Shown piece after piece: positions 32,930 through 46,715 of a DNA stretch of 64,000 nucleotides. The notes below the pieces were generated by a model that ran no database searches, was not told the origin of the DNA, and saw only the letters and a program-made list of their open reading frames with translations. Position 1 is the stretch's first letter; each line of letters starts with the position of its first letter. The position numbers were made by a program, and so were the translations under genes. Source of the stretch: Atherix ibis (taxonomy: Eukaryota > Arthropoda > Insecta > Diptera > Athericidae); the NCBI GenBank assembly GCA_958298945.1, contig OY282610.1, forward strand, positions 23,894,233 to 23,958,232, read 5' to 3'.

Positions 32930-35645
32930 CAACACAAAAATGTCACTGGCTTTTTTTCTTCGAAAATTTTTTTTGACTCTTTCGCAAATGAACTTGTAAG
33001 GTTTACGTTCCCGAAGAGTTTTTTATTGTACTCTTTTGTTAAAAATATTTTTAGACGGTTTTTCTGAAAAGCTAATTTTCGAAAATAGGATTTCGTGCAA
33101 TTTTTATTTCGAAAACAATATTTTTCCGATAAATTTGTTCGTAACATTTTTTTTTGTTATAAACAACTTCTGGACTAAGTTTTTCTGAAATTATTTTCTC
33201 AATATTTGCTTTCGGAAATAAGTTCCCCTAATTTGTTGTTTAAGAAGTAATTTTTTGTGTACTTTTTACTTCGAAAGAGAATTTTTTAGTTGAGGTTTTT
33301 GTGCAATTATTTTGTTGACTAAAAAAAATTTTTTTTTGTAATTTTTTTTTCGAAAACACTTTTTTCGGAAATAATAATTTTTCAAACCGTTTTTTTAATT
33401 TTTGTATTCAGAAATAGTTATTTTACTTCAATTCCTCGGAAGGGACTCTTTTTGATAACTCTTCATTTCGAAAATGGTTTTTTCTGATTTATTTTTCGAA
33501 AATAAATTTTTTGCGGTCTATTTCGAAAAGACATTTTTGAACTCATTTTTTCCTTCAACAGTTTTTTGCACATTTTTTCTCGATTTGTTTCTTCGAAAAT
33601 CACATTTTGTACATGATTTTGTTTCGAAAAGCAATTGTTGAATTTCTGTTTTCATATATCGTTTATTTTCGAAAATGAATGTTTTCACTTTTATTTTCTG
33701 CAACCATTTTTTTCAATTTATTTTTTCAAAACGATTTTATCTGCAACCATTTTTTTCAATTTATTTTATCGAAACGAAATTTATCGGTCGATATTTGTTC
33801 TTTTAGAATTAATTTTTTGTATACTTTTCACTTCGAAAGAGAATTTTTTAGTTTTTCCTTTCGAAAACGAATTTGTTGGGAATTTTCTTTAAATTATTAT
33901 TTTACTGCCACATTTTTTTGTAGATAATTACATTTTTTTGCAACTTATTTTTATTGATTTTTCCATGTAGAATTAATTATTTTATTTTCACCTTTCGGGG
34001 GTTAATTTTTGGTCACTCTTTTTGTCGAAAACAAATTTTTTCGTTTTATTTTTCGAAAATATTTTTTTGTACTGTTTTTCTAAGAAACATTTTTTATCAA
34101 TTTTTCTCTGCACCACTTTTTTTTTACAGTTTTTTTTTCGAAAATTACATTTTGAATTGCGTTTTTCTTGAAAACGGTTGGTTGTATTTTTATATTTCAA
34201 AAGAAATTTTGCCAATATTGAGTTTTTTTATAACATTTCTTCCGATTTATTTTCGAAAAATTTTATATTTTGAAAATAGTATTTTGTGTTTCGGTTTTCT
34301 GAAATTTTTGTTGATATTTACTTTAGGAAATTCATTTGGTAATCATTTCTTTCGAAGGTAATTTTTTGTAAATTTTTTTTTTCGAAAACGACTTTTTTAG
34401 TTTATTTCGAACATAAATTATTTGTGCTCGATTGCTAAAGCAAACATTTTTGCCGATTTATTTTCTTGAAATAATTTTTTCGAAAATAGTAATTTGTGTT
34501 GCGGTTTTCTGAGATTTGTGGCTGATATTTGCTTTAGGAAATATATTTGCTAATTCTTTCTTTCAAAAGTAATTTTTTGTAAATTTTTTATTTCGAAAAT
34601 GACTTTTTTAGTTTCTTTCGAACATAAATTATGTGCGCCCTTTTCCTAGTAAAACTCCTTTTTCGCTTCAAAATTTTATTGTGCCCATTTTTTCGGAAAT
34701 GCTTTTTTGAGTTTCTTAATTTTTTTTGTTGGTATAATTTTTTTTCGAAAATAGTATTTTTTTAGGTGAAAATTTTCTGAATTTTGCTTTAGAATTTTTT
34801 GGTTTTTTTCGAAAATAAAAAATTTGCATTCTTTTCGTGGAGCAAATTTTTTACCTCGTTTACAACATTTTTTTGACAGGTTGTCACAAAAAAGGTTTTT
34901 TTTCTCGAATATTACTTCTTGAATTTGTTTCTTTCTGAAAAATATTGTAGATTTTTTAATTCGAAAGTGAATTTTTGGATTTTTCCTTTTAAAATTCAGT
35001 TTTTTAAGCCATTTTTTTTAAATTTTTAAATATTAGATATTTGTTTTCTCAAAATGTTTTATACAATTTTGTCTTGAAAGTAAATGTTTGGACAAACAAA
35101 TTTTTTTTTTTTTTTAAATTGTTTTTCATTGATTTTTATTTTTAGAATTGTTTTTTTCTTCAGTTCTTTCTTTTGAAGGCAATCTTTTTGTTTTATCGTT
35201 TTCGAATGTATATTATTTAGGTTCCCCTTCTGAAATGATATTTTCAACTTTCCTATATCAGCAATAGTTTTTTTTCTCAAATGGTTGTCTCAAAAACGAA
35301 ACCAATTTTTTTCGGAAATAAATTTTTTTGAGAGGTTTTTTTAAATTTTATATATTTTTTTTTTTTGAGGGAATAATTTTTTTAAACTAATTTTTTTCGA
35401 AAATCAATTGTTTTGATGATTGCTTACTGGACTTTCCTTACGGAAGCTATTTTTTCTACCACTATTCAAATAATTTCTTTAATTTATTTGCTGTAAAAAT
35501 TATTTATTTTATAATTTTTTATTGATTAAATAATTTTTTTGAGCGCCTTTGTGCGGTAATGAATTTTTGACTTTACGTTTTTTTTTTCGAAACCGATTTT
35601 GGTTGAGTTAATTTTTGTTTGTTAAAAAAAATATTTGTCTTTGAG
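32930..35645. repeat. Diverged TTCGAAAA-rich tandem region
   Basis: Dozens of TTCGAAAA or TTTCGAAAG cores separated by T-runs at irregular ~30-45-bp spacing. Clear local duplications occur: 34250-34460 versus 34461-34680 (period ~211 bp, landmark CTTTAGGAAAT at 34321 and 34532), and a ~43-bp repeat of TCTGCAACCATTTTTTTCAA at about 33697 and 33739. Frames here are Phe-rich or Lys-rich by composition. Confidence 0.8.
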
Positions 35646-38413
35646 ATTAAGTTATGTTTTTGTTATTATTAAAATGGGAGTTTTCTTTTTCTAAATACTA
35701 CAATAAGAGGTAAGATATTAAATCACTTTAAATTTACTTCTTTTTAGTTTCGAATTTCTATTTTTAGTGTTATTAAATTTTGTAGTTTTTATTAATAATT
35801 TTCCGATTATATTAAACGATTTATTTTATTATAGAAAATTTGCTGGTTTAATGTGGACATATTTTCTTCAACGCACTTAATCACTTAAACGTTGACTTTT
35901 TTGCCGATTAAAATGGGAATAAAGTTATTATTTTTAAGATATTGAAAAAAAAAATACAACTTTAATAATATTTGCTTAACATCAAACTACAAAATAATAT
36001 CGTTTAGTTTAGCTGCAATCAAAAACCGTATAAATTGTTTTTGGTTGAAAAAAGAACATCAAACACCGAAAAGTGTAGTATATGAACAAGATTTAATAAG
36101 ATGATTGCTGGCTGAAGAAAGAAAAGTTTTCATTTTCAAAAGAAAAGAAGAAGAAGAAGAAAACCACATAACTGAAAAAAAATGGACAATCAAATAAATT
36201 CATGTGGCCGAGAAGATGTCTGGTTAAATTGCAGAAAAACAAAGTCTAGAAAAATCAGTCAAGTTGCCAACAATAAAAGGTTGAGATTAAGCGAAAATAT
36301 CTGTGGTTAGGGGAGGAGGGGAAGGGGTTTTTCAGTGCGGTAGAGTTTAGCAGGGTCTCAAGCTTGAGAACAAATAAATGATAACTCTCTCTGGACTTGG
36401 TAATTATATTGGCGCCCGAATGCGATTACGATGCGCGCGATACGCAATTTGAATGGTTGAGAGAAGGTGTGGCCAGAATAATGTTGCTGCAATGTTGTGT
36501 GATTAGGGACTGGAGCTTCGGGAGACATTCAGGTTCGAATGCTTAAAGTTCAAGTACTGGCCGATATTTAGCTGTTTGCGATCCATTCAATCAGCACAGT
36601 GCTAGGTCAGCCGCGAATCAGTTTTAGAATTAAAGCCGAGGCACCTAGCATCTTGCATTCCCGATGATCGGTTTTCGAATTAAAGTCGAGGCACCTAGCA
36701 TCGTGAGTACCTCACTAACTCTTAGCCTTTTGAACTTTTCCACCATGCTAATAATAGCGTACAATTCCTGTAAGTTCCGTTGAGAAGGGATTTGAGACAA
36801 ACAGTCAGAAGAATCAATTGTGAATAGGGGAATCACCAAAGCCCTAAAACGAACTGGATTAAGGAAATGTTACTTGGCTAAAAAAATGGAAAGAAATCCT
36901 CGAAAGAATGTTCTCGCCAGATTTAATTATGAATTAGTAACTCTCGCAAAAGTTAGCCCAAAATTGACTCAAGATGAACCAGTTGGTGTAGCTGGAATGG
37001 ACGGTGGCGCCTCGTCATTCTACCACCACCTCCTATCATCGTCACCGACTCGTTTCATATTTTACGAGCTTGTACAACAACGGGGAACCTACCTACCTGT
37101 CAGCGTGACGGTATATTAGTGCTGTTGCAGGCGAAACAATTCATTGGCGACTGGGGACTGGCGACTGAAGACTGGCGACGGAGAAACACCGATTGGCGAT
37201 CATCGCACAAGCAAATTGAAAACAAGAACAAAACTTCCAAGGATATGCAGACTGATTCCCGATAGAATCAAACAATCGATCTTGTGCTAGTGGTACAGAC
37301 GGAAAAAGATCCACCAACAAGATCAATGGTTGAGGCTGAGAGAATGGTATGAGAACCGTTCGTTCAAAATCGCACCGTATAACAGCGACCAAAACCACCT
37401 TGCACGGATGATCGTCTGGCGTGCTCATGGGTCGCCGTACTCATATTGTCAGTATCCGCAGCACTTAAGAGTCGCTCTCCGCGGTCATAACTGCCGATAT
37501 AACTGCTTTTGAATAGCTGGTTAGCCACGGACGCCATAAATAATATCCCAAAATTATAGCTCCATACAAAATATTTTTCGTGATGAAATCATAACAATGT
37601 CGTTTTTTTTATGTTGTCCGTATCACGTTGGCTGGCAGTTGTCCGCATAATTTTCGACCTGCCCGGTACCTTCGTCTTCAACGGTGATCAACGAGTGTAT
37701 GCCGCCGCCTTTGCCCCTGTTCGGTGTGGGGCCGTTCTATTCGTACTCCTCGCGACTGGATCTTATTATGGTTGGATTGAATGAAAAAAAAAACTCGATG
37801 ACTGGATGGCTGGATAGCTGGGCCCAGATCATCGGCTATAATGTTGTTCTTTGTTTGTTTATGAAAGGTAATATAGCTTAACCCTCCGCAGTTTATCATC
37901 ATCTCGTTAATCAAGTCTGGCTAGATGGCCCAGGTAAGAAGTGCTTCCAGTTCTTTTCAGTTTACCTGAGTTTAAATTTGTCCGTTCGCTTCGCTTACCA
38001 ACTCTTCACCGTTTACGATCGGTACGGTCTGTCAATTTGTTTTTTGTCTGTAAATTTTTTTCCCTTCTACAGAAATTCTACCTTCACAATATTACGAATA
38101 CATGCGGCGATAATTCAGTGGTTAAAATGGTCAAAATTAGCAGGAGTCAATCGTCAAAGATCAACTGTTCCCAAAAACAAGAAAAAAAAAAACAAACAAG
38201 AAAATTTCTATATAAATATCCATAATGATGAGACTGATCTGGCTAATTGAAAAATATAAAATGCTACCATTTGGGACCCCAAATAATAATAACAGAATGA
38301 AAATGTCTAAATGATAAGAAGGTGTGTGAATAGGAGAACAAAAAAAACAACCACAATTTTTAGTCCTTAGTCGATTAGAAGAGATTCAATGAAAGAAATT
38401 AAAATAAAAAAAT
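35646..38413. other. Island with a 50-bp duplication, no gene recognised
   Basis: AT-rich to about 36300, then ordinary complexity to 38250. At 36611-36710 a 50-bp unit is duplicated (AATTAAAG(C/T)CGAGGCACCT at 36629 and 36679). GGCGACT-type short repeats lie at 37143-37195. Frames of 60-99 codons exist on both strands, but none shows a known motif. Confidence 0.5.
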
Positions 38414-39110
38414 GGCGTTTGTCATTGCCACACCCAGCCTTCGGTGCCATTCGGACGATGACACTTTACCAGCGCCTAATTATGTGCTAATCGTTGAAAA
38501 TTTACTGGAGAAGTTTTGACTTTTTGATTGACTAGATTTTCCATCCTTTTTGTATAAAATTTTTCTTTAGGCAATTTTCTTTTTAATTTTTCGAAATTAG
38601 TTTTTTTATTTTCGAAATTTGTTTTTTTATTTTCGAAATTTTATGAGTTTTTATTTGTAAATTTGAATTTTTCGCCACGCAATTTCTCAAGTTCCGACTA
38701 AATTCTTCTCAGTTTTTTAAAGTGATTTTACTATTTTTTGAAGGCGCCTAAGGTCCAAGGAGGAAGGGTGGTTGGGGCGTTTGTCATTGCCACACCCATC
38801 CTTCTGCGCCGTTCAGACGATGACACTTTACCAACGCCTAATTATGTGCTAATCGTTGAAAATTTACTGAATAAGTTTTGACTTTTTGATTGACTAGATT
38901 TTCCATCCTTTTTGTACAATATTTTATCATTTTATCATTTGCTTTTTAATTTTTCGAAATTAGTTTTTTTATTTTCGAAATTTGATGAGAGTTTTTTTTG
39001 CAAATTTGAATTTTTCGTCACACATTTTTCCAAGTTCCAAATAAATTTTTCTCAGTTTTTCTTAGTGATTTTACTATTTTTAGAAGGAGCCTAGGTTCGA
39101 GGGGGAAGAT
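38414..39110. repeat. 362-bp tandem duplication
   Basis: The segment beginning GGCGTTTGTCATTGCCACAC at 38414 recurs at 38776. Shared landmarks are GATGACACTTTACCA, CTAATTATGTGCTAATCG and GACTTTTTGATTGACTAGAT, followed by TTCGAAATT runs. Divergence is low. No open frame passes through. Confidence 0.95.
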
Positions 39111-41687
39111 GTAAGGAGGCATATTTTATTGGGTTGTGAATTTTAAGATGTTAAAATTATTCCTACAAAAGTATTGAAAGGGGAGAAAACTTTTAATATT
39201 TTATTTTTAATAGAAGCCATCTTAACTGAAATCGGTTTTTTTTTGGTCTACAGTGTACAGTGTCCTTTGGGTGGCGCCCTCTTTGCTCTGAAATTGGAAA
39301 TTTTTTTGTCATTATCTTTTTTTCTATTTTATTTCCAAAGAAGGTTATAGAGTCGTTAGGGTCTCAGATTTTTGAATTTCGCGTCTTTGCTGAATTTAAT
39401 ATTCTATTATTCCGATTGGACTCCTTCCTTCTCTACGTGACTTTCCGAAAAGTAATTCGACTCCCCCTAGAATCACAGATTTTTGAAAATTCTCCCATCG
39501 AAAAGGACTTGAACCAATTCCATCGAGACTGCTCCTAATAAAGATTATTTTTGTTGTCGAAGTGCGTTATTTAAAAAAAAAATAATTGACATTTTTTACG
39601 ATTGCTTTAAGGATTCTCTGCGCTGTTGTAGGATTTCGTTTTTTTTTGTCCTTTGTTTTCATAACAAAAATTTATTATATAAACTTTTTTCTTCAATTGT
39701 CCAGATACTTTCAGAGATTCCTAATAAGTCGATTAAAATTTAGATCGATCGAAGAAAGTGAAATCGAAAAGCCGATCGATCGATCGATCATACATGTCGG
39801 ATAGGTAGGAATGAGGAATTTGAAATATTTTATTGAACAATTTCGGCCATGGTCGTTTGTTATTTGGTTTGCGTGCTCGACCACTTAACTGGTCAATTAA
39901 AGGTGCGTGGGGTCAATAGTGTAGGGCGATGTGAAAAAAATGCAAATTACAAACAGCACAATGGCCGGGGAGTAACGAGACTGTATAGATGGTGAATAAC
40001 CAAAACGAACATCATCATCAGCATCGTTAGCGCTGCCATGGCGATCGTAGCCTGTCAGTGCCATTGCCATAACATTGGGAGAAAGGATTGTGAAGAGTGG
40101 AACGTCAGAACATTTAAGATTAGGTGGATTCCTTAACTTCGTGGCAATCTTGAAAATTGGCTCCGGGCAACTATTCTACACTTACGAGCATAAAGCCTGG
40201 CAATTAACGAAATCGTTGTTCTCAGTTCCAGCTCTCCAGCAGGTCTAGAGCATCCGAAATTGAAAAGATCATCTCAGAAGAGGAACGGATCTAAGAATTG
40301 TTTGTATTATCTCCATAAGTTTCATGGCAAAGAGTTGTGTTCGGACTTTGGTGATGGGCCTTTGGTTGGCGGTGGGGCAATGCACGATGGTTTTACTCCT
40401 TTCCCCTTAGATCCTCTCCCCTTCGAACTGGTCAACTGCTTGGCATAAACCAAACTCAATATACGAACAAGTATCGAAGCTCAATTATCGGGCGTAGTAT
40501 GTATCAGTTGAAGGGAAGCGACTCTCAATGGATCAGGTTGATGATGGGGCTAGCCGAGCCCATGAGACGACTGCCCCATCATTATTATTATCGTCATCAT
40601 CACCACAGCTATCGCCAAATAACTGATGGTTTGTTTGTTTTTGACGTGTGAAACGAATATAATTTCCTAATCGAAGCCGTAGAGCCTGCGGGGTGGAATG
40701 TCGACGGGAATTGGTGTGGCTCGCGTTTTCGCACAACTTTGGCCCTCTTTTTTTTCCTCCTCTCATCTATGGACTTTTTCATTTATTTTATTTTCGGTTT
40801 TTTTTCCCTCATTATTATTCTTTCTTTCTCGGTTTGCTGAACGGATTTTCTATTATCCCGAATAGTCTGCTTGCTTCTCGGCGTTATTTTCTTCGCGACC
40901 ATAATTTTCTGATCTTTTAATTTTTTCGTTTATCCAAGATTTAGTTGTGCCAAAATTTCGTTTCCATTTGTTGTTTGTTTTGGTTTTGTATGAAAGGTGT
41001 GCAACTTTGCTGAAAGTTATGCAACAGTGTCTCCTGATAGCTGTGAGCGATTGGGGCATGGCGCCCAAGGAATTGGTCTATGCTTAGTTGGCAGTACATA
41101 ATGGAGATGCTAAAGGTAGGCTGATTGGATACCAAAGAGTACGTGTGTCCGGTTGGTATTTTTCACGTTTATACATTTCCGAGTTTACCTGGACGTGCAT
41201 AAATTTCATAAACTGTGGTGAAAGAATGGAAATTGCACTGTGATTATTATGTCGAAATAGATGTGATACTGTAAAAAAGAAGCCACCACTGAACATAGAA
41301 ATAATTACTATCTTTAAGTGATTGGCTACGAATAAAAAATGAAACAAAAAGAAACTTTTACTCCAGATTGAAGAGGAAGCGAAGAGAAACGTGCGTTAAA
41401 TGCTGATGGATTGTCAGGTGTTGATTTGGTATTTTTTCGAGAAAATCTTATTTTTGCGAAACTGCAAATTGGCTGCACGGAATGAAGTACCTAAAAAGGG
41501 TTGGAGGGGAGAATAGAGAAGGGGATGCAAATTGGAGTGTACCGTGTAATAGTGAGGCAAATGTGAAAGTCAATTTTTCGAGGCATACATTTTCCAGAAG
41601 TTAAAGAATAAAAATCAAAATAAATATTTTGTGGAGAAATTGATGGTTTTTTTTTGTAAGGATTCTTTTTATATTTGAAATTACAGA
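39111..41687. other. Island, no gene recognised
   Basis: Mostly ordinary-complexity DNA with a GATCGATC run near 39775-39790 and CATCATCA runs near 40010 and 40590. Several short frames on both strands, none recognised. This could be regulatory DNA or unrecognised exons. Confidence 0.5.
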
Positions 41688-42560
41688 AGACTGTGTCATG
41701 TGGTCAAGGTCTGCCACATGGTTTTAAGAGGAACGCCATGTGGTTAAGGTCGAGAACGCGTGGTAAAAGTCTAGGTCATGTGGTTAATATTAAGGTTACG
41801 TGGTTAAACTGTAGGTCACCTGGTAAAAGTGTAGGTCATATGGTTAAGATAAAGGTCACGTGGTCAGGGTCTAGGTTACGTGATTGAGGTCTCGGTCATG
41901 TATTTGGAGTTTTGGTTACGTGGTTAAGGTTTATGTCACTTAATTAAAGATACATGATCAAGGACTAGGTCAGGTGGTAAAGATCTATTTTTTATGGTTA
42001 AGATCTAGGCCATGTGGTAAAGGTTAAGAACGTGTGGTCAAGGACTAGGTCATATTTTCAAAGTGCAGATCATACGGTTAAGATAAAGGTCACATGGTCA
42101 GAGTCTATGTTACATAGTCAAGGACTAGGTCATGTGGTAAAGGTCTGGGTTTTATGGTTAAAGTCTAGGTTAGGTGGTAAATGTCTAGATTTTGTGGTTA
42201 ATGTTTAGGTCTCATGGTCAAAGTGTCGGTTATATGGTTAAGGTAAAGATCACGTGGTCAAGGTCTGGCTTTTGTGATTAAGGTCTAGGTTACGTGTTTG
42301 CAGTCTCAGTCACATAATCAAAGTCTAGAACGGATGGGCACGAACTTAGTCATGTGGTTACAGCCTTGGACATGCAGTTGAGGTCATGGTCATGTAATCA
42401 AAGTCTAGATCGGATGGGCACGAACTAGGTCATGTGGTTACAGCCGTGGACATACATTTGAAGTCTTGGTCATGTAATCAAAGTCTAGAAAGCATGGCAA
42501 AGGATTTGGTTATTTGGTTTTGCCCATCCCTACTAAGTTGAGGTCTAAAACACCTAATCA
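41688..42560. repeat. 20-bp minisatellite, about 42-43 units
   Basis: Consensus about GTCTAGGTCATGTGGTTAAG. The period is exactly 20 bp except for one ~4-bp deletion near 41950. From about 42316 an 80-bp (4 x 20) higher-order unit appears (AATCAAAGTCTAGA at 42316, 42396 and 42476). The unit overlaps an E-box (CATGTG or CACGTG), a Runt-like TGTGGTTA and an AGGTCA nuclear-receptor half-site. Open plus-strand frames inside it (60 = 3 x 20) are repeat artefacts. Confidence 0.96.
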
Positions 42561-44959
42561 AGGTCTAGGATGCAGAGTTAAATTCCATCTCAAGTGAAAT
42601 TATTTTTCTGCATAGCTTTGGTTCTCCATTAATTTTGATAGCAATAATTTTTTTTGGTCAAAAGTCCTTCGAATTTGTAATCACAACCCTAAAAATATGT
42701 CGCACAAATCAAGGTAGTAATTTTACTTTATTGAGTCAAAAAAAAAAATAACTATTTTGGATTGCAATTAAAAAATTACAGTTGAATTTACCTGGGCTGA
42801 AATTGCCCTAAAGACGACTAGCAGATGTGTTTAAAAAAAACCCTGAAAATAAACTGTTCGATTGAGAAAGCTGCGATGCTGTGACTCTTCTACCTGTGCA
42901 TGTCGTTTGCACCTCAGCGAACGACTGATGAAATTTTCATGTTCGATTTTTAAACTTCAGGAGCTGCACAGTCTTTCTCCAATTGACTTGTAATAAATTC
43001 TGGAATTAATGGGCCAATCTAATGGGATTTTTATACGAATTTAATTCCTTTTCTTTCTCTCCGGTTCGAGTCAATGGAACGTCTGCCTCACTGCATGCGT
43101 TCTATTAGCCGTACCAGGATGGATCTGAGTTTTAATGTTCGGAATTTTTTTTGGTGGTAGTCTGAAGGGGATCTACCGCATCGCATGATCATCCGCAGCA
43201 GTGAAGTGGATATACATATGTCGCTTGTGGTCATGGTACTCAATTAGTGAAGCTAGTTAAGTACGAATATACATATTTGACCTCCTGCTCTGCTTCCGAA
43301 AAACCCAATCGTCCAATCGATGATAAGCTTACGGTGGATGGTAGATTTTGTGACGTGGCCCCGTTGCCCGATTAAGAATATTAAATATGCTTCCACACAC
43401 GATTAGTCAAATTGTTTCTGATGAAAACGAGTCTTTTAATTTGGACAAACAAATGCTGATGGAATGGGATCCAATTAACGTTTAGGACACTTGATTTAGT
43501 CGACTGTCAGTCAAACTCTTAACTGAATTATCAGCGAGAGCCTTAATCACAATAACGCCCTGATAGGATTGTTATCAGACTAATGTCCGGGAACGGCCTT
43601 GTATGGTAATGGGGCATACTCGTCGTGGAGCATGGAATCATAAGACATTCTCGTGGGTGGCAATAGATATCGGGCAATTTACTATCAATAATGGTACTTA
43701 ATTTAGAGGAGATCATATGGGGTCCTCAGGGTTAACTAGGTGGGCTCTTAAGTATTTGTACCATTGTGACCGTTTATGCAAGTTCGTAAAGAGTTTTAGG
43801 AAAACTTTCATTTTGGTATGCAATATGCTGTAGCACTGAAATGACTCATAATCCATTCCATTGGGAGGTCCATAATTTAGTAAATTAAAATTCAGCTGGC
43901 CATCGGCTACTGACGATTGCCCACATTACGTATCAGACTAGCAGCCGTTTTCAAATCATTCAACGATTATCAAATTATTACTCTCAGTCGATATGCATAA
44001 CTTCTGAAGTCGCTGAAGTCTAAACTAAATTTCTGTTTGTTAAATAAGTTGCCGGTTAGAGGAGATCAGGAACATGGTTCGGGAGAGCTTTAATTTTGCG
44101 GTTAGTCTTAAATGTTGTCCAATAACACACTCGCTGTCGGAATGTTTTCTTAAAATTTTGCAGCTTGATCCGATAGTTGAAGATGGAGAGGATGTCAACA
44201 AGTGCAGGGAAAATATTAAATGCTTCGCTCTTCTTTTTTCTGGTCTTCTTTGACCACCCAATTGTTGATAGCTTCTTCAATCTGTTAGTGTCTACAAAAC
44301 TAAGCGAGCTTCCTCTGCTCTCTGGAGGGGTTCAAACTAAAATTCAGCTACCTTCCCGATGGTCCAGTTGGCTCTTCCTCCATGGTGACGGACGTCTCCG
44401 TCACTTGTCAATCATCATATCATCATATATCATAAATTGTGATCAGTACAGCAGGAGGGGCGGATGGCAGCGTTTGTGGATTTTTCGTCAGTTGTTTTCT
44501 ACTAAAGACCTCGAAACGTTTGATTAGGCCCACAGGACCGTTTAGAAATAAAAATTCACCGTCGTCATTGGTGATGGTGAAATTTTTATTGTATTCATCG
44601 CTCTGGAAATTGATGAGGTATTATCATTCCAACTATCTTCAATTTGGCAACAAAGTTGCATGTAAATAGGAATAAGTCCTTATGTTGAACTATTTTTGCT
44701 TGTAATTTTCTTCTTTCACTTTGAAATCGGTGGAAAATTTTCTTTCACTTTGAAATAGGTGGAAATTAATTTGGGCTGGACTATGTGGCGTGACTAAGAA
44801 AATATTTATAAAATATAAAAATTGTTAAAATATACAGAAACTTTGAATAATTTTACAATTATAAACAAAATTTTTTGGTCTGGTTGTACGATCATAAGCG
44901 ATGCTTTAGAATTTTACAAGAAATTTTTGTTATAAGAACGATAATAATTTTAGTAGAGT
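42561..44959. other. Island, no gene recognised
   Basis: Ordinary-complexity DNA from about 42880 to 44660. It contains GATA-type words (TTATCAG, CTGATAGG) around 43530-43580 and a 20-bp duplication of TTTCTTTCACTTTGAAAT(C/A)G near 44711 and 44738. Overlapping open frames near 44040-44670 on both strands match nothing I know. Confidence 0.5.
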
Positions 44960-46715
44960 TTTGATAGAATTTTTAGTCATTAAAGCTGTAATCTTGAATA
45001 AATTATCAACAAAAATAAAAAATCAAATCAAAAAAGTTTAGTCCAAAATTCAAATTTTGTTCGGGTACAATTTTAGTCGTTAATGAAATTTTGTATAAGA
45101 AAATAATTTTATTCGTTAATACAAATTTTGATCAATAAAAATTTTAGTCCTGATTTAAAATTTTTACTCGTAATTGGAAATTTTGATTAAAAAATGTTCG
45201 TTTTTATAGAAAATTTAGATCAAAAAAATTTTAGTTGTTAATGGAACTTTTGGTTAAAAAATGTTAGTCGTTAGCAAAATTTTTTTTAAGAAAATGATTT
45301 TAGTCGTAAAAATAAGTTTCGATCAACAAAAATTTAAGTCGTCAATGAAAATTTTTATCTATAAAAAATTTTAGTCGTTAATGGAAGTTTTGATGAATAA
45401 AAGTTTTAGTCGTTAATGAAAATTTTGATCAAAAAATGTTGGTCATTAATGATTAATTTTTTATTTTTGGGCAGCAAAAAGTTTAGTCGTAAATGGAAAT
45501 TACAATCTACAAAACTTTAAATTTTAGTTGGTAATGAAAATTTTTTCCACGAAAACTTTAGTCGTTAATGGAAATTTTGATGAACCAAATTTTAGTCGTT
45601 AATGGAAATTTTTAACTAAAAAAAAATTTTAGTCGGTAATGCAAATTTTGACCAGCAGCAATATTAGTCGAGAATTGAAATTTCGATAAACAAAAATTTA
45701 GTCGTTAAAGGAATCTTTGGTCAATAAAATACTTTAGTCCTGATTTAAAATTCTTATAAAAAAAATTTTTACTCGTAATTGGAAATTTTGATTAAAAAAT
45801 GTTTGTTTTTATAGAAAATTTATATCAAAAAAATTTTAGTTGTTAATGGAACTTTTGGTAAAAAATGTTAGTTGTTAGCAAAATTTTTTTTAAGAAAATG
45901 ATTTTAGTCGTAAAAATAAGTTTCGATCAACAAAAATTTTAGTCGTTAATGGAAGTTTTGATGAATGAAAATTTTAGTCGTTAATGAAAATTTTGATCAA
46001 AAAATGTTGGTCATTAATGATTAATTATTTATTCATCAATAAAATTTTTCCCAACTTTTTGGGAAAAAATCCGAACAGTTTTAGTCGTTATTGCAAATTT
46101 GGATCAATAAAAGTTTGAGTCCTGATTTAAAATTTTTATAAACAGATATTTTTAGTCGTTAATGTAAATTTTGGGTAGCAAAAAGTTTAGTCGTAAATGG
46201 AAATTACAATCAACAAAACTTTAAGTCGTTAATGAAAATTAAAATCAACAAAATTTTAGTTGCTAATGAAAATTTTGATCAATAAAAATTTTAGTCGTTA
46301 ATGGAAACTTGCATTAACAAAAAATTTTGTCGTATATGCAAATTATGATCAACAAATTTTTCTATCACTATTAAATTTAGTCGTTTATGAAAATTTTGAT
46401 CTATAAAAAATTTAGTCGTTAATGGAAATTTTGATCAAAAAAATTTAGTCGTAAATGAAATTATGATCAAAAATTTTTTTAAATCAAGATTAAATTTAGT
46501 CGTTAATGAAAATTGTAGTCGTTAAAAACAATTAACAACTAAATTTTTTGTTGATCAAATCTTTGGTCAACAAAAAATTTAGTCGTAAATCCAAATTTTG
46601 GACCCAAAAAATGATGAAATGAATAAAAATTTTACTGTTGATTTAAAATTTTGTATCAGCAAAAATTTTAGTCGTTAATAAAAATTTTAGTTTTTAATGC
46701 ACAAATTTGAATGAG
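44960..46715. repeat. 35-bp tandem array (family E), block 1
   Basis: Unit consensus about TTTTAGTCGTTAATGGAAATT followed by TTGATCAA(C/T)AAAAA, period ~35 bp (AGTCG at 45906, 45941, 45976). A ~600-bp higher-order repeat is visible (ACTCGTAATTGG at 45166 and 45771). A ~210-bp stretch (45529-45738, landmark ACCAGCAGCAA) is shared with block 2. Confidence 0.95.

Noticed and set aside
36525..36545. GGTTCGAATGC, resembling a tRNA B box
   Set aside because: No matching A box or foldable acceptor stem upstream; a chance match.
41675..42208. Two plus-strand frames of 64-70 codons with VxxxVTW-type repeats
   Set aside because: Products of the 20-bp minisatellite, whose phase returns every 60 bp.
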